A stretch of DNA of 5,252 nt from Acidobacteriota bacterium (GTDB lineage: Bacteria; Acidobacteriota; Thermoanaerobaculia; Multivoradales; JAHZIX01), in contig JAGQSE010000364.1 of the NCBI GenBank assembly GCA_020439725.1, positions 1 through 5,252 of the forward strand. Direction: 5' to 3'. This document shows positions 1 through 5,252 of the stretch, one piece after another; the stretch's first letter is position 1; the number at the start of each line of letters is the position of its first letter. The translations under genes and the position numbers were made by a program. Under the pieces are notes generated by a model. It did no database searches. It worked only from the letters and a program-made list of their open reading frames with translations, and was not told the origin of the DNA.

Positions 1-227
1 GGCGGCGAGGGCATGTCGCATGAAAGGTCTCCGTGAGGGGGGTCGGTGGGCCCGATCTCCGCCGCCCGGCCACGCCGGCCGGGGTTCCTCGATGGCGGAG
101 AGGGCGTCCGTCCCACGGCTCCGGACCTTAAGACCAGCTGATGAACCGGACATGAACTCGTGCTGTCAGGAACGCTTCAGCGGCGCTGGAGCGCCCCGAT
201 CATCGTGATATCTTGCGCGCCGTCGCC
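1..227. other. Upstream non-coding region before menA
   Basis: I see no gene here that I can support. A 62-codon open frame on the + strand (20-208) has no family resemblance, no ribosome binding site and no coding-like composition. Visible structure: a perfect 7-bp inverted repeat, CCCGGCC at 65-71 and GGCCGGG at 77-83, with a 5-nt loop but no following T-run, so not a convincing terminator. A smaller 5-bp repeat lies at 182-186/191-195. An extended -10-like element (TG at 206-207, TATCTT at 209-214, 4 of 6 consensus) lies just before menA but has no good -35. At the left edge, the - strand has an ATG at 21 preceded by GGAGA, so a divergent gene could begin there and run off the window. Confidence 0.5.
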
Positions 228-1136
228 ATGCCCAAATCCCTGCCGCCGCCCGGCTCCGCCGCCGCCTGGATCCTCGCCGCGCGCCCAGCCACGCTGACCG
301 CCGGCCTCGTTCCCGTGGTCGTCGCCACGGCGGTGGTGGCCGCGGCGGCCGCGGTGCGCTGGGACGTCATCGCCGCGGCCTTCGGCTGTGCCCTGTGGGT
401 CCAGATCGGCGCCAACTTCGCCAACGACGTCTTCGACTACGAGAAGGGCGCCGACACCGAGGAGCGGCTGGGGCCGACACGGGTGGTGCAGGCCGGCTTG
501 CTCAGCCCGGCGGCGGTGCGCCGCGGCATGGCGCTCGCCTTCGCGCTGGCGGGAGTGTCGGCGCTCTACCTCACCTGGGTCGCCGGCTGGCCCCTTCTGG
601 TCATCGGCGTGCTCGCGGTGCTCTCGGCCATCGCGTACACCGGCGGACCCTATCCCCTCGGCTACCATGGCCTCGGTGACGTCTTCGTCCTCGTGTTCTT
701 CGGCTTCGTCGCGGTCTGCGGCACGGTCTATGCCAGCGTCGGCCGGATCACCGAGCTGGCGGTTTGGGCGTCGGTGCCGGTGGGTTGCCTGGCGACCGCG
801 ATCCTGGTGGTCAACAACCTGCGCGATCGCCGCACCGACGCGGCGTCGGGCAAACGTACCCTCGCCGTGCGGCTCGGCCGCCGTGGGGCGGAGGCGGAGT
901 ATCTCGTCCTCCTCGGGCTGACCTATCTGACGACGGTGGCGATCCACGGCCGCGGCCTCGCCGGTCCCTGGGTCCACCTGCCGTGGATCACCGCTCCCCT
1001 AGCGGTCCGCCTGGCCGCCGACGTCCACCGTCTCGAGGGCGCCGCGCTCAACCGGACGCTGGTCGGAACCGCCCGGTTGCTGTTGCTGTACGGCGTCCTG
1101 CTCACCGCCGGTCTGTGGGTCAGCGCCGGATCCTGA
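228..1136 (+). CDS. menA: 1,4-dihydroxy-2-naphthoate polyprenyltransferase (MenA)
   Basis: MenA is an integral-membrane UbiA-family prenyltransferase. It joins a polyprenyl diphosphate to 1,4-dihydroxy-2-naphthoate to give demethylmenaquinone, the membrane step of menaquinone synthesis. Both Mg2+/diphosphate-binding Asp motifs are present: N66-D67-x-x-D70 followed by D76, and N-N-L-R-D200 with D204. The MenA-type block GPTRVVQAGLLSP (82-94) follows the first motif and SGKRTLAVRLG (207-217) the second; these favour MenA over UbiA proper. YTGGPYPLGYHGLGD (137-151) is also typical. Hydrophobic segments recur along the chain, and 302 residues is normal for the family. The start is uncertain: ATG at 228 is chosen, but an in-frame TTG at 213 would add five residues, and neither has a clear Shine-Dalgarno sequence. 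A TG-TATCTT element at 206-214 would give a nearly leaderless mRNA. menA probably forms its own unit, because a terminator-like hairpin lies downstream. Confidence 0.93.
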   Translation: MPKSLPPPGSAAAWILAARPATLTAGLVPVVVATAVVAAAAAVRWDVIAAAFGCALWVQIGANFANDVFDYEKGADTEERLGPTRVVQAGLLSPAAVRRGMALAFALAGVSALYLTWVAGWPLLVIGVLAVLSAIAYTGGPYPLGYHGLGDVFVLVFFGFVAVCGTVYASVGRITELAVWASVPVGCLATAILVVNNLRDRRTDAASGKRTLAVRLGRRGAEAEYLVLLGLTYLTTVAIHGRGLAGPWVHLPWITAPLAVRLAADVHRLEGAALNRTLVGTARLLLLYGVLLTAGLWVSAGS

Positions 1137-1217
1137 GAGACGAAAGCGAATCCGGCGGTGCGTTCCACGCCGCGGGGGAGTACACTACCGTCCGTCTCCG
1201 GAAACGACGAGGCATGG

Positions 1218-1252
1218 TCCCGTGCGGCGCGACAGCGGGTCGACGGGGTTTT
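1218..1252 (+). terminator. Candidate intrinsic terminator after menA
   Basis: The left arm at 1218-1223 pairs with 1243-1248 (five Watson-Crick pairs plus one T-G). The inner CGAC at 1230-1233 pairs with GTCG at 1239-1242 around a 5-nt loop. The right arm is therefore paired continuously over ten bases and runs straight into TTTT at 1249-1252. Weak points are a 6-nt bulge on the left side (1224-1229) and a T-run of only four. It lies 82 bp after the menA stop and just before the candidate nqr promoter, which is where a terminator separating the two units would be expected. Confidence 0.35.
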
Positions 1253-1277
1253 GCCCTCGGGGAGATTGTGACAAAAT
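1251..1277 (+). promoter_or_regulatory. Candidate nqr operon promoter
   Basis: TTGCCC at 1251-1256 (4 of 6 matches to TTGACA) and CAAAAT at 1272-1277 (4 of 6 to TATAAT) are separated by 15 bp, shorter than the ideal 17. They lie in the most AT-rich patch of the spacer. The -10-like box is the centre of the Rex-like operator, so a repressor bound there would block RNA polymerase. Transcription from here would start near 1284 and give a leader of about 260 nt. The boxes are weak and this call leans on the operator. Confidence 0.3.
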
Positions 1278-1283
1278 GCACAA
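1266..1283 (+). promoter_or_regulatory. Rex-like redox operator upstream of nqrA
   Basis: The 18-mer TTGTGACAAAATGCACAA has perfect 5-bp inverted arms (TTGTG and CACAA). It matches the Rex consensus TTGTGA-N6-TCACAA at 11 of 12 defined positions, with an AT-rich centre as is usual for Rex sites. Rex is a dimeric repressor with a Rossmann fold. It binds DNA when NADH is scarce and lets go when NADH/NAD+ rises; its known targets include respiratory NADH dehydrogenases and fermentation genes. A site before an NADH-oxidising Na+ pump makes physiological sense. The same sequence is also a near match to the CRP-type TGTGA-N6-TCACA, so a CRP/FNR-family regulator is the main alternative. No regulator gene is visible in the window. 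Confidence 0.55.
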
Positions 1284-1316
1284 GCGGTGCCCGAATCCCT
1301 CGGATCCAACGGGTGG

Positions 1317-1476
1317 TGGCCTCTTCAGCATCGATGTCGAGGCCGGCGCCGCTCGCGAGGCTCGAGAGAGCCGCCATCAAGGGTGGATTCCGAAGCACCA
1401 GGACGAACACATGGCGTTGACACCGAGGTCGGCGAGGACCCCGGTGGGCAGCGCTGAGCCCGAGCTTCCAGGGTCC
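1317..1476 (+). promoter_or_regulatory. Structured 5' leader of nqrA with inverted repeats
   Basis: Downstream of the operator, the presumed nqrA leader contains several potential RNA hairpins. GGCCTC at 1318-1323 pairs with GAGGCC at 1339-1344, and the loop holds the palindrome CATCGATG. GGCTC at 1359-1363 pairs with GAGCC at 1368-1372 around GAGA, a GNRA-type tetraloop. GGTC at 1427-1430 can pair with GACC at 1437-1440, while overlapping GGACCC at 1436-1441 can instead pair with GGGTCC at 1471-1476. GC-rich DNA gives such repeats by chance, and I match it to no known riboswitch. A regulatory leader is possible but not shown. Confidence 0.25.
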
Positions 1477-1535
1477 GGGGCCACGGCCTCGAGACTCTTG
1501 CACGCTGGTCGCTAGAGCACCGGCGGCGGCTCGAT

Positions 1536-1540
1536 GGGGA
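1536..1540 (+). promoter_or_regulatory. Ribosome binding site of nqrA
   Basis: GGGGA lies 6 nt before the GTG at 1547. The spacing supports this GTG as the start, and the N-terminus it gives reaches the conserved GLDLPI motif after eight residues, as in known NqrA proteins. Confidence 0.65.
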
Positions 1541-1546
1541 ACAGAC

Positions 1547-2917
1547 GTGGGCGTACACACAAGTAAAGAAGGTCTGGACCTGCCCATCACGGGGCAGCCC
1601 CGGCAGGTGGTCGAAGACGCGCCGCAACCGCGCCACGTCGCCCTGCTCGGGGACGACTACGTCGGCATGAAGCCGACCATGCACGTCAAGCCGGGGGACA
1701 AGGTCCAGCGCGGCCAGCTGGTCTTCGAAGACAAGAAGACCCCTGGGGTGCTGTTCACGGCCCCGGCTTCGGGCACGGTGAAGGACGTGGACCGGGGCGA
1801 GCGCCGGCGCTTCATCTCGGTCATCATCGAGCTCGACGACAGCGAGCGCTCCGGCAAGGGCGCCACGGTGAGCTTCAAGAGCTTCACCGGTGGGGACGTC
1901 GCCGGCCTCGACGGCGACCAGGTGCGCGCGCTGCTGATCGAATCCGGGATGTGGACGGCGCTCCGTGGCCGACCCTTCGGCCGCAGCGCGGATCCCTCGG
2001 CGACGCCCCACGCGATCTTCGTCACCGCCACCGACACGCATCCGCTGGCGCCGGACCCGAAGGTCGTCCTCGACGGCCGCGGGGACGACTTCCTCCGCGG
2101 TGTCCAGGCCCTGGCCAAGCTCACCGCCGGCAAGGTCTTCGTCTGCGTCGGACCGGGCACCAAGGTCGCCGTGCCCCCGGATCCGCGGATCTCGGTGGAG
2201 GAGTTTTCAGGCCCCCATCCGGCCGGCACCGTCGGGTACCACATCCACGTCCTCGATCCCGTGAGCCGGCAAAAGACGGTGTGGCACGCCGGCTACCAGG
2301 ACGTCCTCGCCATCGGCCGGCTGTTCGCCACCGGCGAGCTCGACGTCGATCGGGTCGTCTCCTTGGCGGGGCCGCGGGTCGAGAGCCCGCGCCTGCTGCG
2401 CACCCGGCTGGGCGCTTCCCTCGACGACCTCACCGCCGGCCAGCTGATCGGCGACGGCAACCGCGTGATCTCCGGATCGGTGCTCGACGGCCGCCGGGCG
2501 ATGGGCCTCGAGGACGGCTATCTCGGCCGCTACCACCAGCAGATCTCGGTGATCCGCGAGGATCACGACCGCGAGTTCCTCGGCTGGCTGATGCCCGGAG
2601 CCGACAAGTTCTCGGTGGTCCGCGCCTTCGCGTCGAGCCTGATGCCGAACAAGAAGTTCGCCATGACCACCACCACCTACGGCTCGCACCGGGCCATCGT
2701 TCCCATCGGCATGTACGAGAAGGTCATGCCCATGGACATCCTCCCGACCTTCCTCCTGCGCTCGCTCATGGTCGGTGACCTCGAGCGAGCCGAAGAGCTC
2801 GGCGTGCTCGAGCTCGACGAGGAAGATCTGGCCCTCTGCACCTTCGTCTGCCCGGGCAAGAACGATTACGGGCCGGCGCTCCGCCAAGTGCTGACGACTC
2901 TGGAGAAGGAAGGCTGA
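1547..2917 (+). CDS. nqrA: Na+-translocating NADH:quinone reductase subunit A
   Basis: NqrA is the large cytoplasmic-side peripheral subunit of the six-subunit Na+-NQR; it is related to RnfC and has been implicated in quinone interaction. The 456 residues are close to the roughly 446 of the Vibrio protein, and similarity runs from end to end: GLDLPITG (9-16), VALLGDDYVGMKPTMHV (31-47), FEDKKTPGV (60-68), GPHPAG (222-227), YLGRYH (325-330), MTTTTYGS (373-380), VPIGMYEKVMP (385-395) and the C-terminal LELDEEDLALCTFVCPGK (421-438). C431 and C435 are all that remains of RnfC-like cysteine motifs, so no iron-sulfur cluster is expected. The start is GTG with a good Shine-Dalgarno sequence. The stop TGA overlaps the nqrB ATG by one base. 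Likely Rex-controlled from the upstream site. The family assignment is secure. Confidence 0.97.
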   Translation: MGVHTSKEGLDLPITGQPRQVVEDAPQPRHVALLGDDYVGMKPTMHVKPGDKVQRGQLVFEDKKTPGVLFTAPASGTVKDVDRGERRRFISVIIELDDSERSGKGATVSFKSFTGGDVAGLDGDQVRALLIESGMWTALRGRPFGRSADPSATPHAIFVTATDTHPLAPDPKVVLDGRGDDFLRGVQALAKLTAGKVFVCVGPGTKVAVPPDPRISVEEFSGPHPAGTVGYHIHVLDPVSRQKTVWHAGYQDVLAIGRLFATGELDVDRVVSLAGPRVESPRLLRTRLGASLDDLTAGQLIGDGNRVISGSVLDGRRAMGLEDGYLGRYHQQISVIREDHDREFLGWLMPGADKFSVVRAFASSLMPNKKFAMTTTTYGSHRAIVPIGMYEKVMPMDILPTFLLRSLMVGDLERAEELGVLELDEEDLALCTFVCPGKNDYGPALRQVLTTLEKEG

Positions 2918-4146
2918 TGAAGGGTCTCCGCGCTCTACTCGATCGACAAGGCAAGCTCTTCCACAAGGGTGGGAAGCTCGAGAAGCTCTTCCCCCTATGG
3001 GAGGCGCAGGACACGTTCCTCTATACCCCCGGTGAGACGACCCACGGGCCGTCCCACGTCAGGGACGCCCTGGACCTGAAGCGCATGATGATCACCGTGG
3101 TCATCGCGCTGATCCCGGCGATCCTGATGGCGATGTACAACACGGGCTTTCAGGCCGCCAAGGCCATCGCCAACGGCGCGGCGCCGCTCGATAGCTGGCA
3201 GACCACGCTCTTTCTCCGCCTGATGGGCGAGAAGGCGCTCGACCCGAGCAACGTCCTCGCGTGCTTCGTCCACGGCGCCTTCTATTTCATCCCGGTACTG
3301 CTCGTCGCCTTCATCTTCGGCGGTGGCTGCGAGTCGCTGTTCGCCATCATCCGCAAGCACGACATCAACGAGGGCTACCTGGTCACCGGGTTCCTCTTTC
3401 CGCTGACCCTGCCGCCGACCATCCCGCTGTGGCAGGTCGCCCTCGGTGCCCTCTTCGGCGTGGTCATCGGCAAGGAGATCTTCGGCGGCACCGGGATGAA
3501 CATCCTGAACCCGGCGTTGGTGTCCCGCGCCTTCCTGTTCTTCGCCTATCCCGGGCAGATCTCCGGCGACGCGGTGTGGATCGCGGCCAAGACCAGCGCC
3601 GACGGCTATTCCGGCGCCACCTGGCTGGCGGAAGCGGCGGTGCACGGTCCGGCAGCGCTGGCGTCGGGGGCGGTGACCTGGTGGGACGCCTTCATCGGCC
3701 TGATCCCGGGGTCCATGGGCGAGACCTCCGCGGCCGCCTGTCTGTTCGGCGCCATCGTCCTGGTGGTGACCGGAGTCGGCTCGTGGCGCATCCTGCTCGG
3801 CGTCTTCGCCGGCTCGATCGGCACGGCGATGCTGCTCAATGCGGTCGGTTCCGACACCAACCCGCTGTTCGCCGTGCCCTTCTGGTGGCACCTGGTTCTC
3901 GGCGGCTGGGCCTTCGGCACCGTCTTCATGGCCACCGAGCCGGTGACCGCCTCGCACTCGAAGGTCGGGATGTACTGGTACGGGCTGTTCACCGGCATCC
4001 TGGCCATCCTGATCCGTGTGGTCAACCCGGCCTATCCCGAGGGCATGATGCTCGCCATCCTGTTCATGAACCTCTTTGCCGCCCTCATCGACCATTTCGT
4101 GGTCCAGGCGAACATCAAGCGGAGGAGGGCTCGCTATGCAGCGTAG
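2917..4146 (+). CDS. nqrB: Na+-translocating NADH:quinone reductase subunit B
   Basis: NqrB is the main membrane subunit of Na+-NQR, carrying covalent FMN and riboflavin and forming part of the Na+ path and quinone site. The 409 residues (415 in Vibrio) show a soluble N-terminus, then many membrane segments. SGAT at 232-235 marks the covalent FMN site, with T235 the phosphoester-linked threonine attached by ApbE. N195 and N198 in GGTGMNILNPAL match the Vibrio riboflavin-site asparagines. G135-G136 match the Vibrio G140-G141 pair linked to quinone and HQNO. Acidic residues E29, E139 and D392 correspond to Vibrio E28, E144 and D397, implicated in Na+ uptake; these equivalences are from memory of the Vibrio sequence. 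About four extra residues (near KTSA, 225-228) precede the FMN motif. A strong ribosome binding site (2902-2913) lies inside the end of nqrA, and the 3' end overlaps nqrC by 11 nt. Confidence 0.97.
   Translation: MKGLRALLDRQGKLFHKGGKLEKLFPLWEAQDTFLYTPGETTHGPSHVRDALDLKRMMITVVIALIPAILMAMYNTGFQAAKAIANGAAPLDSWQTTLFLRLMGEKALDPSNVLACFVHGAFYFIPVLLVAFIFGGGCESLFAIIRKHDINEGYLVTGFLFPLTLPPTIPLWQVALGALFGVVIGKEIFGGTGMNILNPALVSRAFLFFAYPGQISGDAVWIAAKTSADGYSGATWLAEAAVHGPAALASGAVTWWDAFIGLIPGSMGETSAAACLFGAIVLVVTGVGSWRILLGVFAGSIGTAMLLNAVGSDTNPLFAVPFWWHLVLGGWAFGTVFMATEPVTASHSKVGMYWYGLFTGILAILIRVVNPAYPEGMMLAILFMNLFAALIDHFVVQANIKRRRARYAA
4121..4129 (+). promoter_or_regulatory. Ribosome binding site deciding the nqrC start
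   Basis: GGAGGAGGG, inside the end of nqrB, lies 6 nt before the ATG at 4136. It decides against an in-frame upstream ATG at 4076, which would add 20 residues from the nqrB overlap and put a Ser/Arg-rich stretch before the membrane anchor. Confidence 0.8.
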
Positions 4147-4921
4147 CGTTTGGTACACGATCGGCTTCGCCGCCATCGTGTGCTTGATCTGCTCGATCCT
4201 GGTGACGTCCTCGGCGGTGTCCCTGGAGAAGAAGCAGGAAGTCAACAAGCTGCTCGACAAGCAGCGCAACGTGCTCCAGGCGGCGGGCCTGGCCAAGGCC
4301 GGCGAGTCCCTCAGCGCCGCCGAGGTGCAGAGTCGCTTCGCGGCCTTCGAGCCCGTGGTCGTCGACCTCCGGACCGGCAAGGAAGATCCGAGCACGTCGC
4401 CGGATTCCGTCGATCAGCGCCGGATGACCTCCGATCCGGACGAGAGCCGGGCGGTGCCCAAGAACTCGGCTCAGGTGAGCCGCGTCGCCGACAAGGCGGT
4501 GGTCTACAAGCTCAAGGACGACCAGGGCAACCTCAAGATGCTCGTGCTGCCGGTGGAGGGCAAGGGCTTGTGGTCGACGCTCTACGGGTACCTCGCGGTG
4601 GGACCCCACGCCGAGGAGATCGAGGGCCTGACTTTCTACGAGCACGGCGAGACCCCGGGTCTCGGCGGCGAGGTCGACAACCCGCGCTGGAAGGCGCTGT
4701 GGCCCGGCCGAAAGATCTTCGATGACACGGGCAAGGTGGCGATCCACGTGATCAAGGGCACCGCCGGTCCGCCGGAGAAGGATCCCTACGAGGTCGATGG
4801 TCTCTCCGGAGCCACCATCACCTCGCGCGGTGTGACCCATCTGATCCAGTTCTGGCTCGGCGACCAGGGCTTCGGCCCTTACCTCGAGAGCTACCGGGAG
4901 AAAGGCGGGAGGGCTGCCTGA
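4136..4921 (+). CDS. nqrC: Na+-translocating NADH:quinone reductase subunit C
   Basis: NqrC is anchored by one N-terminal helix and exposes an FMN-binding domain on the outer (periplasmic) side; it carries the second covalent FMN of the electron path. The 261 residues are normal for the family. Residues 7-29 form the hydrophobic anchor, followed by a charged stretch with KKQEVNKLLDKQ (32-43). Conserved blocks are GKGLWSTLYGYLAV (142-155) and HGETPGLGGEVDNPRW (170-185). SGAT at 224-227 sits within VDGLSGATITSRG, with T227 the expected flavinylated threonine. WLGDQGFGPYL (240-250) ends the domain. The start at 4136 is set by the strong ribosome binding site. The gene overlaps nqrB by 11 nt and its stop overlaps the nqrD start by one base, so it is translationally coupled on both sides. 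An ApbE flavin transferase is needed for its maturation but is not in the window. Confidence 0.97.
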   Translation: MQRSVWYTIGFAAIVCLICSILVTSSAVSLEKKQEVNKLLDKQRNVLQAAGLAKAGESLSAAEVQSRFAAFEPVVVDLRTGKEDPSTSPDSVDQRRMTSDPDESRAVPKNSAQVSRVADKAVVYKLKDDQGNLKMLVLPVEGKGLWSTLYGYLAVGPHAEEIEGLTFYEHGETPGLGGEVDNPRWKALWPGRKIFDDTGKVAIHVIKGTAGPPEKDPYEVDGLSGATITSRGVTHLIQFWLGDQGFGPYLESYREKGGRAA

Positions 4922-5252
4922 TGAGCGCCAAGACCGACGTCCTGATCGATCCCCTGTTCAACAACAACCCCATCGCCCTCCAGGTGCTGGGGATCTGCTC
5001 GGCGTTGGCGGTGACGACCAAGCTCGAGACCTCGGTGGTGATGTCGGTGGCGGTGATCGCTGTCGTCGCGCTGTCGAACGTCTCGGTGAGCCTGATCCGC
5101 AACTTCATTCCGAGCAGCATCCGAATCATCGTCCAGCTGACCATCATCGCCTCGCTGGTGATCGTCACCGACCAGATCCTGCGCGCCTACCTGTTCGACA
5201 TCAGCAAGCAGCTCTCGGTCTTCGTCGGCCTGATCATCACCAACTGCATCGT
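4921..5252 (+). CDS. nqrD: Na+-translocating NADH:quinone reductase subunit D (5' part)
   Basis: NqrD is a small membrane subunit that pairs with NqrE; together they hold a [2Fe-2S] centre within the membrane. The first 110 residues are present, about half of the usual 210, and the frame is open when the window ends. The truncation is therefore an edge effect. Diagnostic stretches are NNNPIALQVLGICSALAVTT (14-33), TKLETSVVMS (33-42), the SLIRNFIPSSIRII region (57-70) and DISKQLSVFVGLIITNC (93-109). C26 and C109 correspond to Vibrio NqrD C29 and C112, the two cluster ligands from this subunit. Several hydrophobic helices are evident. GGGAGGG at 4907-4913, 7 nt before the ATG, is the ribosome binding site, and the ATG overlaps the nqrC stop. 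The similar RnfE is less likely, given the nqrA-B-C order. Confidence 0.95.
   Translation, partial: MSAKTDVLIDPLFNNNPIALQVLGICSALAVTTKLETSVVMSVAVIAVVALSNVSVSLIRNFIPSSIRIIVQLTIIASLVIVTDQILRAYLFDISKQLSVFVGLIITNCI

Larger units (their letters stand above)
1137..1546. other. menA-nqrA intergenic regulatory spacer
   Basis: This 410-bp stretch has no gene I can support. Open frames cross it on both strands (for example + 1222-1515, and - 1120-1590, which runs into nqrA), but they are rich in Arg, Pro and Ser, resemble no family and lack ribosome binding sites, as expected of random frames in GC-rich DNA. It holds a terminator-like hairpin, a Rex-like operator in the most AT-rich patch, and several inverted repeats, all listed separately. 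Two isolated promoter-like boxes lack partners: TACACT at 1181-1186 (a possible -10) and a perfect TTGACA at 1417-1422 with no -10 at the right distance. Confidence 0.7.

Noticed and set aside
65..83. Perfect 7-bp GC hairpin as a terminator
   Set aside because: No T-run follows on either strand, and such repeats are common in GC-rich DNA.
20..208. 62-codon open frame on the + strand; its first 14 bases nearly repeat the nqrB start at 2917
   Set aside because: There is no family match and composition is Arg/Pro/Ser/Gly-rich. The 13-of-14 likeness to the nqrB start stops at once, so it looks like coincidence rather than a duplicated fragment.
1417..1422. Perfect TTGACA as the nqrA -35 box
   Set aside because: The bases 16-18 bp downstream are GC-rich with no resemblance to a -10 box.
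1222..1515. 97-codon open frame on the + strand before nqrA
   Set aside because: It starts with GTG inside the terminator-like hairpin, lacks a ribosome binding site, and its codon use does not look like the strongly G/C-ending codons of the neighbouring genes.
1120..1590. 156-codon open frame on the - strand spanning the menA-nqrA spacer
   Set aside because: It overlaps both the menA end and the nqrA start, has Arg/Pro/Ser-rich composition, no ribosome binding site and no recognisable family. It would also cross the operator and terminator-like elements.
2995..4395. 466-codon open frame on the - strand across nqrB and nqrC
   Set aside because: It is a shadow of the nqr genes. Its product is low-complexity and rich in Asp, Glu, Arg, Gly and His, and the + strand genes here are unmistakable.

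Overview
This window is a GC-rich bacterial chromosome segment carrying five genes, all on the + strand. First comes menA, for a menaquinone prenyltransferase. After a gene-free spacer of about 410 bp come the first four genes of a Na+-translocating NADH:quinone oxidoreductase operon: nqrA, nqrB, nqrC and the 5' half of nqrD. The window ends inside nqrD. The rest of the operon (nqrE, nqrF, and perhaps the flavin-attaching apbE) would lie beyond the right edge. The proteins read as full-length and intact, with the expected cofactor residues. The sequence does not fix the taxon. Strong third-position G/C and use of menaquinone together with Na+-NQR would fit several GC-rich Gram-negative phyla, but that is inference.

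Layout: 1-227 holds no gene I can support; it may be a divergent promoter region. menA is at 228-1136. The spacer at 1137-1546 holds, in order, a terminator-like bulged hairpin ending in TTTT (1218-1252), an AT-rich patch with an 18-bp near-perfect Rex-type operator (1266-1283), and a leader with several inverted repeats (1317-1476). A Shine-Dalgarno sequence precedes the GTG start of nqrA at 1547. nqrA, nqrB, nqrC and nqrD then follow with 1-, 11- and 1-nt overlaps, each with a strong ribosome binding site, so they look like one translationally coupled operon.

How the genes work together: MenA makes demethylmenaquinone, the precursor of menaquinone. Na+-NQR takes electrons from NADH and passes them through flavins and an intramembrane iron-sulfur centre to a membrane quinone while exporting Na+. 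In this organism the natural acceptor is probably menaquinone. The most interesting signal is the Rex-like operator in front of nqrA. If real, it would tie synthesis of this NADH-oxidising pump to the cell's NADH/NAD+ ratio. The genes themselves belong to a well-known system; nothing here looks like a wholly new one.
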